From: DASQPR01 sp963831705
Lineage (GTDB): Bacteria > Actinomycetota > Actinomycetes > Mycobacteriales > Micromonosporaceae
Length of the DNA: 64,000 bases
NCBI GenBank assembly: GCA_963831705.1
Contig: CAWHRE010000010.1
Location: 124,001 to 188,000, forward strand
Direction of reading: 5' to 3'
The notes under the pieces: model-generated
The model's input: only the letters and a program-made list of their open reading frames with translations
Databases searched by the model: none
Told to the model about the DNA's origin: nothing
Shown: positions 25,973 to 34,302 of the stretch, in pieces
How positions within the stretch are numbered: position 1 is the first letter of the stretch
Layout: every line of letters starts with the position of its first letter
Translations under genes and position numbers: made by a program

Positions 25973-26391
25973 TGAACGAGATTGTCGATATCAACGCAGG
26001 CCTTGACCGGTGCTGGGATGTGCTTGCCGACGTCACGACCTGGCCCCAGTGGACGGCCTCGATGACGTCGGTCGAGCGCCTCGATGACGGACCACTGCGG
26101 GTCGGGAGTCAGGTCCGAATCAAGCAGCCACGGATGCCGGTCCTGGTCTGGGAGGTCACCGAACTGCACGAGGGCAGCGACTTCGCGTGGGCCGCCCACT
26201 CCCCCGGCGCCCGTACGGTCGGCGTGCACCGCATCGCCGCCAACTCCGATGGTTCCACGCGCATGACGCTGGAGATCCAACACGACGGACCGCTGGCCGG
26301 CGTGGTTCGCGCGCTGACATCGGCGCGTACCCGCCGGTATATGGGCATGGAAGCTGCCGGTTTGAAAGCAGCCGCGGAGACAGATGCCTGA
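25972..26391 (+). CDS. SRPBCC-family (START-like) protein
   Basis: 139 residues. MNEIVDINAGLDRCWDVLADVTTWPQWTASM is the canonical opening of polyketide cyclase/SRPBCC proteins, which form a hydrophobic ligand cavity. LDDGPLRVGSQVRIKQPRMP and the long C-terminal helix (ARTRRYMGMEAAGLKAAAE) complete the fold. The ligand is unknown. It overlaps the tetR start by 8 bases, so the two form an operon behind a palindromic operator. Confidence 0.8.
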   Translation: MNEIVDINAGLDRCWDVLADVTTWPQWTASMTSVERLDDGPLRVGSQVRIKQPRMPVLVWEVTELHEGSDFAWAAHSPGARTVGVHRIAANSDGSTRMTLEIQHDGPLAGVVRALTSARTRRYMGMEAAGLKAAAETDA

Positions 26392-26896
26392 CTCCCCGCG
26401 CGCCGCGCTGCTCCGCAAGTGCATCGAATATCTTCAGCAGACCGGTTTCGGCCAACTGAGCCTGCGGGAGATCGCGACCGGCGCCGGTACGAGCCACCGC
26501 ATGCTGATCTACCACTTCGGCTCACGCGAAGGGCTGCTCGCCGCGATCGTTGGCGCTATCGAGGCGGAGCAGCGGATCGCGCTGAACGCGCTCGGTCAGA
26601 CCGACCTGGAACCGATCGAGATTGCGCGGATGTTCTGGCGGCACGTGAGCGATCCCTCGCTGGCACCGGCCGAGCGGCTGTTCTTCGAGGTGTACGTACA
26701 GGCGTTGCATGGTCGCGAGTGGACCGACGGCTTCCGGACGGCGGTCATCGACGCGTGGGAAGGGCCGCTGATCGATGCGTTCGCCGACATTGCCGCAGCC
26801 GCGCGCGAGAGCGCGTCTCAGCCTCGCGGTCGGACGCGGTCTGCTCCTCGATCTGCTGCTGACCGGCGACCGAGCGGCAGTCGACGAGGCAGATGA
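26384..26896 (+). CDS. TetR/AcrR-family regulator, C-terminus frameshifted
   Basis: The open frame gives 170 residues. The HTH is intact: AALLRKCIEYLQQTGFGQLS, then LREIATGAGTSHRMLIYHFGSREGLLAAI. The ligand domain continues to about residue 143, after which the frame turns into Arg/Ser-rich nonsense. The expected end (LSLAVGRGLLLDLLLTGDRA, then a helix to ELFARWV) continues in another frame from about 26810 to a TAA at 26964. One indel in the GCGCGCGAGAGCGCG run at 26797-26812 explains this. Sequence error or recent mutation are both possible; DNA binding may persist. The out-of-frame tail contains dispersed repeat copy 4. Confidence 0.8.
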   Translation: MPDSPRAALLRKCIEYLQQTGFGQLSLREIATGAGTSHRMLIYHFGSREGLLAAIVGAIEAEQRIALNALGQTDLEPIEIARMFWRHVSDPSLAPAERLFFEVYVQALHGREWTDGFRTAVIDAWEGPLIDAFADIAAAARESASQPRGRTRSAPRSAADRRPSGSRRGR

Positions 26897-26922
26897 GCTG
26901 TTCGCCCGATGGGTGACGACTA

Positions 26923-26938
26923 GTCGATCCTGGAGTTA
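26923..26938 (-). repeat. Dispersed TAACTCCAGGATCRAC element, copy 4
   Basis: GTCGATCCTGGAGTTA on the plus strand, at the 3' end of the tetR reading frame. It is inverted relative to copy 5, 29 bases away, forming a potential stem between the convergent tetR and GNAT genes. Confidence 0.8.
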
Positions 26939-26967
26939 TGAGCACGACACACCGTCGAGGCGCTAAC

Positions 26968-26983
26968 TAACTCCAGGATCAAC
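26968..26983 (+). repeat. Dispersed TAACTCCAGGATCRAC element, copy 5
   Basis: TAACTCCAGGATCAAC in the context CTAACTAACTCCAGGATCAAC, with a G-rich GTTCGGGGGTTG following as in copies 1 and 2. The TAA just before it ends the restored tetR frame. Confidence 0.8.
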
Positions 26984-27010
26984 AGGGTGTTCGGGGGTTG
27001 TGCACTCGCG

Positions 27011-27748
27011 CTAGGGCAGGGTGAACGATGTCATGGTGTGGAGGCCGGTGTAGCCGAGACGGGCGTACAGGCGCGAGGCGTGCACGTTGTGCACCCACAC
27101 ACCGAGCATCGCGGTGCCGTGCTGCACGTATTGCTCGCGCCCCAGACGCGAGGTCAGCGCCGTGCCGAGGCCATTGCCGTGCAGCTCGGGCCGGACCGCG
27201 ATCGAGTTCAGGAATCCGAAACCCGGCATCGAACCGTCCGCCGCCACGGCCACCAGTCGATCGTGGTCACGGATCCCGTACCAGCCGTTCATCCGCGCCG
27301 ATCCGGCCCGGTTATGCGCGTCCGGCAGCGCCTGGTCGAGAACGTCGTTGATCTCGTCATAGTCCGCCTCGGCCAACGCAATCACGCGCTCCTCGCCGGC
27401 CACAATCGGTGGCGACGACTCCAGCCAGCGCAGATCCCAATCGACGACATCCACGCCCGGAAACGCGGACAGCACCGCCTCGTGATCCATCCGCGGCAAT
27501 TCGGCACGCGTGCCGGGACCGATCTCGCCATCGGCATAGAGCGCGGCCACGAGCTCCAACGCACGCCGGCCATCGCCGAGGGCACCGACGCGGGCGCTCC
27601 GCGGATCGCCGCCGTACCACAACGTCAGGTCCGGCCCGGCGTAAGCGACGCCGTCACCGCCGCGTGTGGTCAACCGAACCCACGGGTGGTCGCCGGTCGC
27701 GGCGTAGAGCGCCGCACGGTCCACAATCTGGTGATAAGAGCCGAGCAT
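27011..27748 (-). CDS. GNAT-family N-acetyltransferase
   Basis: 245 residues from ATG 27748. The C-terminal half is the GNAT fold: the core strand FGFLNSIAVRPELHGNGLGTALT contains the acetyl-CoA binding R/Q-x-x-G-x-G/A variant (HGNGLG), followed by VQHGTAMLGVWVHNVHASRLYARLGY. The N-terminal 110 residues form a separate, less conserved domain (WVRLTTRGGDGVAYAGPDLTLWYGG). The acceptor is unknown. It is convergent with tetR, the gap holding an inverted pair of dispersed repeats. Confidence 0.8.
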   Translation of the reverse strand: MLGSYHQIVDRAALYAATGDHPWVRLTTRGGDGVAYAGPDLTLWYGGDPRSARVGALGDGRRALELVAALYADGEIGPGTRAELPRMDHEAVLSAFPGVDVVDWDLRWLESSPPIVAGEERVIALAEADYDEINDVLDQALPDAHNRAGSARMNGWYGIRDHDRLVAVAADGSMPGFGFLNSIAVRPELHGNGLGTALTSRLGREQYVQHGTAMLGVWVHNVHASRLYARLGYTGLHTMTSFTLP

Positions 27749-27851
27749 GAAGCCATTATCTCGTACGGCCGGCCGGCAAAAAGTTGGCCTCACCGTGTCA
27801 CCTGCTGGTTTGCGTAACCTGTTCGCAATGGTTGGGCCGTAGCGTCAGACC

Positions 27852-29440
27852 ATGGCGGACCTGTTCGAGGATTACCTACCCGGACCCGGCGTGGGACGAG
27901 ATGTTCGGCGACGCGGGCGCACCCGAGCCGCGTACGAGACGTTGCACGCCGCGCTTCGCCCGCTGGCCGGCTCCGATCTGCGGCTCCGGGCCGACGTCCT
28001 GGCCCGAGCGTTCCTCGACCAGGGCATCACGTTCGCGCTCAAGGGCGTCGAGCGGCCGTTCCCGCTGGACATCATCCCGCGCATCATCACGGCCGCCGAG
28101 TGGCGGCACGTCGAACCCGGCGTGGCCCAGCGGGTCCGAGCGCTGGAGGCGTTCCTCGCCGACGTGTACGGCGCGGGCGAGGTACTCCGCGACGGCGTCG
28201 TGCCGCGTCGGGTCGTCGTCACCAGCGCAGCACTTCATCCGGGAAGCGGCCGGCATCGTACCGGCCAAACGGCGTGCGGATCCACGTCGCCGGCGTCGAC
28301 CTGATCCGCGACGAGCACGGCGACTTCCGGGTGCTCGAGGACAACGTCCGGATGCCGTCCGGGGTCAGCTACGTGATGGAGAACCGCCGGTCGATGGCGA
28401 CCAGGTGCTGCCCGAAGTGTTCGCGGCGACCACGGATCCGCGCGGTTGAGGCGTACCCCGGCAATGCTGCTTGCGGCGCTGCGTGCGGCGGCACCGCGAG
28501 GTGTCGACGACCCGACCGTGGTGGTGCTGACCCCCGGCGTCTACAACTCGGCCTACTTCGAGCACACGCTGCTGGCCCGCGAGATGGGCGTCGAGCTGGT
28601 CGAGGGCCGCGACCTGATCTGCGTCGGCAACGAGGTCGCGATGCGCACCACCGCCGGCGAGCAGCGGGTCGACGTGATCTACCGCCGGATCGACGACGAG
28701 TTCCTCGACCCGGTGCACTTCCGGACCGACTCGATGCTCGGCTGCGCCGGCCTGATCAACGCGGCCCGGGCCGGGCAACGTGACGATCGCGAACGCGGTC
28801 GGCAACGGCGTCGCGGACGACAAACTGCTCTACACCTACGTGCCGGACCTGATCCGCTACTACCTGGGCGAGACACCGCTGCTGCACAACGTCGACACCT
28901 ATCGGCTGGACGATCCGGGCGTGCTGGAACACGTACTCGACCACCTGGACACGCTGGTGGTCAAGCCGGTCGACGGTTCCGGCGGCGCCGGCATCGTGAT
29001 CGGGTCGCAGGCCTCGGACGAGAAGCTGGACGAGGTACGCAAGAAGCTGCTCCGCGATCCGCGCGGCTGGATCGCCCAGCGCGAGGTCAAGCTCTCGATG
29101 GTGCCGACGCTGATCGGCGACAAGCTTCGCGCCGCGCCACGTGCGACCTGCGGCCGTTCGCGGTCAACGACGGCAACAAGGTCTGGGTGCTGCCCGGTGG
29201 CCTGACCCGGGTCGCGCTGCCCGAGGGCGAGCTGGTCGTCAACTCCAGCCAGGGCGGCGGTTCCAAGGACACCTGGGTGCTCGCCGACCGCCGACGAGCC
29301 ACGCTCGAGATGCCGCACCTGGCCGGCCGACGCCAGCCCGCATGCCCGCCGCAGCGCGCGCCCGACCCGGGTCCGGACGCGACGCGATGGCAGGTCAACA
29401 GCAACAGCAACAACAACAGCGGAGGGGGTGCGCATGCTGA
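27852..29440 (+). pseudogene. Circularly permuted ATP-grasp protein (DUF404/DUF407), frameshifted
   Basis: Fragments in three frames assemble to a roughly 530-residue relative of mycobacterial Rv2411c. It starts MADLFEDYLP at 27852. RADVLARAFLDQGITFALKG, GVERPFPLDIIPRI, RDEHGDFRVLEDNVRMPSGV, VVVLTPGVYNSAYFEHTLLA and VVKPVDGSGGAGIVIG are all conserved but separated by at least seven indels (near 27890, 28235, 28265, 28400, 28445, 28770 and 29130). The C-terminus has a Gln run from CAA/CAG codons, and the TGA at 29438 overlaps the next gene. The family is thought to carry out an ATP-dependent ligation with its alpha-E and transglutaminase partners; the product is not established. Confidence 0.75.
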
Positions 29441-30395
29441 GCCGCATCGCCGAGTCGCTGTTCTGGATCGGGCGCTACGTCGAGCGGGCCGAGGACACCG
29501 CCCGCATCCTCGACGTGCACCTGCAGCGCATGCTCGCAGGACCCGTGGACCGACGAGGAGCGCGCCTGCCGCTCGCTGCTGACCGTGATGGGCGTAGCCG
29601 CCGGCCGAGGACGCGATCGCGAGCCTGCCCGGCGTGATCGAGCGGCTCGGCCTCGACCGCCAGTACCCGTCGTCGGTGCTCGGCGCGCTCGCCGCGGCCC
29701 GGGAGAACGCGCGCGGCGCCCGCGAGACGGTGTCGGCCGACATGTGGGAGACGCTGAACACCACGTGGCACGGGCTGCGCGGGCGCACGTCAACGGATCG
29801 AGGAGCAGGGCGTGCACGACGTTCTTCCGCTGGGTACGCGACCGCTGCTCGGTGATCGCCGGAGTGGCCGACGCGACCATGAGCCGGGACGAGGGCTGGC
29901 AGTTCCTGGTGCTCGGACGCAACATCGAGCGGGTCGACATGACCGCCCGGCTGCTGTCCACGCATCGGCGCGCCGGCGGCACGATCCCGAGCTGGCTGAC
30001 GCTTGCTGCGCTCGTGCGGCGCGTGGGAGACCTACCTGCGGACGTATCGGGGCGCGCTGGACGATCGGCACGCGGCCGAGTTCCTGCTGCTCGACCGGCT
30101 GTTCCCGCGCTCGGTGCTGGCCGCGCTGGTCACGGCCGAGGGCTGCGTGACCGAACTCGAAGGGGCGCTCGGCATGAGCCGTACGACCCGGGTCGGCATG
30201 GGCACCGATGCCCAACGGATTCTCGGTCGGGCGCGGACCGACCTCGCGTACCGGTCGCCGGATGAGCTGATCGCCGACCTCGGGCCGGTGCTGCATCGTC
30301 TGGAGCGAACGTGCACGAAGGTCAGCGACGCGATCTCGGTGCGTTACTTCCGCCAGACCGCGGCCGTTGCGTGGCAGTCCGGGCTTGTCGCATGA
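29434..30395 (+). pseudogene. Alpha-E domain protein (DUF403), frameshifted
   Basis: Starts ATG 29434 with GGAGGGGG eight bases upstream. MLSRIAESLFWIGRYVERAEDTARILDVHL is the family's opening. Helical blocks RLGLDRQYPSSVLGALAAAR, RDEGWQFLVLGRNIERVDMT and LFPRSVLAALVTAEGCVTEL continue in changing frames to the end at 30395 (WQSGLVA). About five indels are needed (near 29535, 29600, 29790, 29825 and 30015). It corresponds to Rv2410c and overlaps the ATP-grasp gene by seven bases. Conservation of every block suggests sequence error or recent damage. Confidence 0.75.
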
Positions 30396-30420
30396 ATCGT
30401 CTTGATGGAGGGCTGTCGTA

Positions 30421-31273
30421 GTGGGTTGGCGTCTTCAGATCAGCCACCGAACCGGCTTCGCGTACGCGGGCCGGTCGGCGTCGTCGTACAACGAGGCACG
30501 GATGTCGCCGACGCACCGAAGGGCATCAGAGCGTGCTCGACTCGCACGGGTCACGGTGCTGGCCGCTCGGCCCGTACGTACACGTACCGCGACTACTGGG
30601 ACACCCAGGTGACCGCGTTCGACGTGCACGTACCGCATGAGCGGCTGGACGTGATCGCGGAGGCGCTTGTGGAGACGTCGTCACCGCCACCGACCGACGA
30701 ACGGTCTGAGCTGGGAAGCGCTCGGCGACCGAGCGCTCACCGACCGATGGGCCGAACTACTGATCTCGACGCCGCGCACCGCGCTCGACGGTGAACTGTC
30801 GGACATCGCCGCATCGTTGCGAACGTCGCACGACACCCCCGCGTCCGCTGCCACCGCAGTCTGCGAACTCGTGAACACCGAGATCAACTACGTACCCGGC
30901 TCGACCGGCGTACAGACCGACGCGGTTCAGGTCTGGCGCCAGCGAGAGGGTGTCTGCCAGGACATCTCGCATCTCTCGGTCGGACTTCTGCGAGCGCTCG
31001 GGTTGCCGGCCCGATACGTGTCCGGCTATCTGTACCCGACCGCCGATGCGGCGATCGGCGATGCGGTTCTCGGGCAGAGTCACGCCTGGGTCGAGTGGTT
31101 CGACGGCGACTGGCAGGCGTTCGATCCGACGAACGGGATCCCGGTCGGCGAGCGTCATGTCATCGTCGGGCGCGGGCGGGACTACGCCGACGTACCACCG
31201 CTTGAAGGGTGTGTACGCCGGGCCACCGAACACCGAGCAGACCGTCGAGGTGACGCTTACCCGCTTGCAGTGA
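30421..31273 (+). pseudogene. Transglutaminase-like protein, frameshifted
   Basis: GTG 30421 opens WRLQISHRTGFAYAG, the N-terminal domain of this transglutaminase group. The catalytic triad is visible in one frame: Cys in REGVCQDISHL, His in GQSHAWVEWFDG, Asp in FDPTNGIP. Indels near 30500, 30560, 30690 and 31205 break the frame; the expected tail (GPPNTEQTVEVTLTRLQ) ends at 31273. It matches Rv2409c and completes the conserved three-gene set with the ATP-grasp and alpha-E genes. It would hydrolyse or cross-link amide bonds, probably on a peptide made by its partners (inference). Confidence 0.75.
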
Positions 31274-31288
31274 CCGTATTCTGGCGGC

Positions 31289-31642
31289 GTGTTCATCTAT
31301 CACATCGCGTACCCGGCGGACTGGGACGAGGCCGTCTCACAGGGTTCCTACCAGTGGTCGACCCGCGGCCGTACGCTGGCTGATCAGGGCTTCATCCACG
31401 CCGGTGAGGCACATCAGGTCGCCGCGGTGGCCAACCGGCACTACGCAGATATTGATGCGTCGGACGATGGCTTGATCGTGCTCGTAATCGACGTCGAACG
31501 GCTCGAATCCGAACTGCGATACGAGGAAGCGCCCGATCTCGGTCAATCGTTCCCGCACATCTATGGCCCGCTCAATCCGGACGCCGTCGTGGAGACAGTG
31601 CCGTTGTTGCGCGGTGCCGACGGCCGGTACGAGTTTGGCTGA
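31289..31642 (+). CDS. DUF952 family protein
   Basis: 117 residues. IYHIAYPADWDEAVSQGSY, then GFIHAGEAHQVAAVANRHY and ELRYEEAPDLGQSFPHIYGPLN are the conserved DUF952 segments, a small fold related to ADP-ribosyl-transferase-like and glutathione-related proteins, of unknown function. GTG 31289 has TATTCT six bases upstream (31277-31282), which fits a leaderless transcript. The frame is clean, marking the end of the frameshifted patch. Confidence 0.8.
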   Translation: MFIYHIAYPADWDEAVSQGSYQWSTRGRTLADQGFIHAGEAHQVAAVANRHYADIDASDDGLIVLVIDVERLESELRYEEAPDLGQSFPHIYGPLNPDAVVETVPLLRGADGRYEFG

Positions 31643-31670
31643 TTCTCTGGCGCTGTTGTCCGCTGATGGT

Positions 31671-32483
31671 CTAGCGCTGAAAGACGAGTAGGCGGTTGGT
31701 TTCGTATTGAAGACCATCCTCGAGTGAGGGCAACGCGGCTTCGAGCTGGGCGAAGCTTGCTTCAATGGCCTCCTCAGTCATGTGCTCGAAGGCCGAGACC
31801 GAGCGCAGCTTCAGCTTCCCGATGTCCTCTGCCAGGCTCGCCGACCGAGGCCACCTGACTTCATCACGAGAGACGAGCGTCCATCCCGCGTCGGCGAAGT
31901 CGGCAATCACGTCTTGTTCCGGCCGGAACTGCGCGGTATCGGCCTTCTTTATCTCGGGCATGACCCGGAACCACCAGACGTCCGGCATCCGGTCCGAGAA
32001 GTTGACCTGCACGAAGAGCTTGCCGCCCGGCTTGACGACCCGGCGCAATTCCCGTACCGCAGATTCGCGATCGACCACGTGATGCCAGACGAAGAACAAC
32101 AGCGCCGCGTCGCACGAGGCATCCGGCAACGGGATCTGCTCGGCCGACCCGGCGGCGTACATGACGGTCGGATGGCCGATCTGACCAACAGCTGCTTGAT
32201 CTCTGCCTGCTTGATCTCTGGTTGCTTGATCTCTGGTTGCTTGATCTATCGCCTGGGCGCGCATCTTGTCCGACGGCTCAACGCCGTGCGCGGCGCCGAA
32301 CGTACTCGCAAGCGTTGGGGTCATCCGGCCCGTACCCGATCCCAGATCGAGCCAGACCAGCGGTCGCGTCTCCGGTAGATGGCGCGCGAACGCGTCCATC
32401 CAGATCCGCAGGGCGGCGGGCGACATCTGCCGGCCGGCGGCATACACGGCATGCAGACGCCCGTCGTAATCGACCTTTTCCAT
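31671..32483 (-). CDS. Class I SAM-dependent methyltransferase with repeat insertion
   Basis: 270 residues from ATG 32483, which has TACGCT seven bases upstream; GTG 32507 is an alternative. Motif I is VWLDLGSGTGRM (about residue 45) and the post-I acidic residue is in GVEPSDKM. Motif II DAALLFFVWHHV and VKPGGKLFVQV are standard. Between the post-I strand and the next motif an insert of about 25 residues (IDQATRDQATRDQAGRDQA) is encoded by a 15-bp tandem repeat. It would loop out of the fold. Substrate unknown. Confidence 0.8.
   Translation of the reverse strand: MEKVDYDGRLHAVYAAGRQMSPAALRIWMDAFARHLPETRPLVWLDLGSGTGRMTPTLASTFGAAHGVEPSDKMRAQAIDQATRDQATRDQAGRDQAAVGQIGHPTVMYAAGSAEQIPLPDASCDAALLFFVWHHVVDRESAVRELRRVVKPGGKLFVQVNFSDRMPDVWWFRVMPEIKKADTAQFRPEQDVIADFADAGWTLVSRDEVRWPRSASLAEDIGKLKLRSVSAFEHMTEEAIEASFAQLEAALPSLEDGLQYETNRLLVFQR
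32193..32252. repeat. 15-bp tandem repeat, four copies, in methyltransferase gene
   Basis: TGCTTGATCTCTGCC (32193-32207), TGCTTGATCTCTGGT twice (32208-32237), then TGCTTGATCTATCGC (32238-32252). It encodes the ATRDQ-type five-residue repeat between SAM-binding motifs. Confidence 0.9.
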
Positions 32484-32563
32484 GCCGGCAAGCGTATGGG
32501 ACGTCACCCATTCGAGTCACGCACGGCAAATTTTTGTCGTACCTATGTTCTAAATTTACTCCC

Positions 32564-34117
32564 GTGGATGAGCTACTCGGGCAGGCGTCGGCGGCAGTGA
32601 AGGACCTGCTCGCCCGACCCGCCTGGGCCGCGTCCGAGCGTGACGGCGTCCGGCTTCTGCGCGGGACCCAAACGCTTATCACCCAGCTCACCGCACTACA
32701 GGCCGCGTACGCGTGGGAACTCAACGGGCGCGGATTCCCGGCGACCCAGGCCGCAACCAGCATGACCACTTGGCTTCGCGATGCGCTCCGCATCCCCGCC
32801 CACCAGGCCAGGCAGCTCATCGCTCTGGGCTCATTGATGGCAACACGGCCGGCACTCGCCGACGCCATTCTCGAAGGCGCCATCACGACCGCGCAGGCGG
32901 CGATCGTCGGTGACGTAATCGATGACGTCACCATCGACCTTCGCGACACGGATCAATCGACTGACGGCCACGCCGCCGATTCTGGCCAATCCAACTCTGG
33001 TCAGTCCGATCCTCATCAGCCCGACCCTGACCGGCCCGACGGTTCAGGGCGGCCCGATCCTGCAGGCCTGCGCGGCACGGCGGACCTGCTTGCCGCTTGC
33101 GAGGCGGCGCTGATCAAACACGCGGCCACGCTGGAACCATCCGCTCTCCGTATCGCCGGAAATCGGATCCTTGCCCACATCGCACCGGAGCGCGCCGACG
33201 CGATCCTGAAAGCGAGACTCGACCGCGATGAGGCGCGCGCTCACCGCACCCGAACGCTGACGTTGACACCGATCGGCCATGGCCAAACTCGGCTGAGTGC
33301 GCTCCTCGACGCCGAATCGGCAGCGACGCTGCGAGCCGCCATCGAACCGCTGGCCCGGCCATTCGTCGGCCGGTCCGAATACGCGACCGATCCCGCTCAC
33401 ACAATTTCCCGCCAGTCAGGACCCGGCCAGTCGGAACCGGGCCAGGCAGGACCCGGCCAGGCAGGACCCGGGTCAACAGGGCCCGGCCGGGCGGGCTCAT
33501 GCGAAGCACAGCCCGGCCCTGGCATTCGCGACCTGCGCGACCTCGGCCAACGCCGCCACGACGCACTGATCGATATCTGCCGCCTGGCACTCGCCACCGA
33601 CACGCTTCCCGACAATGGCGGCGAACGACCGCACCTCACCGTCACCGCAGACTACGACGTGTTGCGTGGGGAGATCGGCGCCGGAACTCTCGATAGCGGC
33701 GAATCGGTCAGCCCGGATACCGTCCGCCGCATGGCGTGCGATGCGCAAATCATCCCGGCCGTCCTCGGTACCCACGGTGAACTCCTCGACCTAGGACGCA
33801 GTCGACGCCTCTTCACCGGACCGCTTCGCCGCGCGATCGTTCTGCGCGACCAAGGCTGCGCGTTTCCCGGATGTGATCGACCACCACGCTGGTGCGACGG
33901 ACACCACGTCATCTCGTGGCTCACCGGCGGACCGACCAACCTCGCCAACGCTGTCTTGCTCTGCCGGCGCCACCACCGCATCATTCACCAAACCGACAAA
34001 GTAGACGTTGGCTGGACCGTTCGAATCGCCGGCGACGGACTGCCGGAATTCATTCCACCCGAGTACATCGATCCGCTTCGAAGACCCCAGCGAAACGTCT
34101 ATCACCGGCGCACATAG
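32564..34117 (+). CDS. DUF222/HNH endonuclease family protein (13E12 type)
   Basis: 517 residues from GTG 32564, with TAAATT seven bases upstream. The DUF222 domain covers roughly residues 1-300. The C-terminal HNH domain has the zinc cysteines and catalytic histidines in GCAFPGCDRPPRWCDGHHVI, TGGPTNLANAVLLC and RRHHRIIHQ. These proteins occur in many copies in actinobacteria; their target is unknown, and mobile-element or restriction-like roles have been proposed. Two disordered linkers are repetitive: a GQS/PDRPDG stretch at about 140-170 and a Gly/Pro/Gln repeat at about 285-310 from a 15-bp tandem repeat. Confidence 0.85.
   Translation: MDELLGQASAAVKDLLARPAWAASERDGVRLLRGTQTLITQLTALQAAYAWELNGRGFPATQAATSMTTWLRDALRIPAHQARQLIALGSLMATRPALADAILEGAITTAQAAIVGDVIDDVTIDLRDTDQSTDGHAADSGQSNSGQSDPHQPDPDRPDGSGRPDPAGLRGTADLLAACEAALIKHAATLEPSALRIAGNRILAHIAPERADAILKARLDRDEARAHRTRTLTLTPIGHGQTRLSALLDAESAATLRAAIEPLARPFVGRSEYATDPAHTISRQSGPGQSEPGQAGPGQAGPGSTGPGRAGSCEAQPGPGIRDLRDLGQRRHDALIDICRLALATDTLPDNGGERPHLTVTADYDVLRGEIGAGTLDSGESVSPDTVRRMACDAQIIPAVLGTHGELLDLGRSRRLFTGPLRRAIVLRDQGCAFPGCDRPPRWCDGHHVISWLTGGPTNLANAVLLCRRHHRIIHQTDKVDVGWTVRIAGDGLPEFIPPEYIDPLRRPQRNVYHRRT
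33413..33487. repeat. 15-bp tandem repeat, five copies, in HNH linker
   Basis: Units such as CAGGCAGGACCCGGC run from 33413 to 33487 (CAGTCAGGACCCGGC, CAGTCGGAACCGGGC, two near-identical CAGGCAGGACCCGG copies, then TCAACAGGGCCCGGC). They encode QSGPG/QAGPG units between DUF222 and HNH. Confidence 0.85.
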
Positions 34118-34134
34118 CCGGTACGCCGTTGCCA

Positions 34135-34202
34135 CACCAATATCGGCCACGCACCAATATCGGCCGCGCACCAATTTCGGCCGCGCACCAATCTCAGCCG
34201 TG
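34135..34202. repeat. 17-bp intergenic tandem repeat, four copies
   Basis: GCACCAATATCGGCCGC and variants fill 34135-34202 between the HNH gene stop (34117) and the phosphotransferase gene (34303). The period is not a multiple of three. Confidence 0.85.
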
Positions 34203-34302
34203 GGTCACGTCAGTACGGTTACGGCGGCAGCGCGTCTGCTGCGGCTCGGTCGCCTGTGAGGGCACTGGTCGCGCCGTGAAAGAGATTCGGAGACAATGCG
34301 GC

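Noticed and set aside
29396..29420. CAA/CAG run in the ATP-grasp gene as contaminating eukaryotic sequence
   Set aside because: It lies in the C-terminal tail of a bacterial gene, in frame, and fits the many other short repeats in this window.
32564..34117. HNH gene as a group I/II intron or homing element
   Set aside because: The DUF222 domain identifies the free-standing actinobacterial 13E12-type family; no intron boundaries or interrupted host gene are seen.
34135..34202. Possible CRISPR-like array
   Set aside because: Units are contiguous 17-mers with no spacers; no cas genes are present anywhere in the window.
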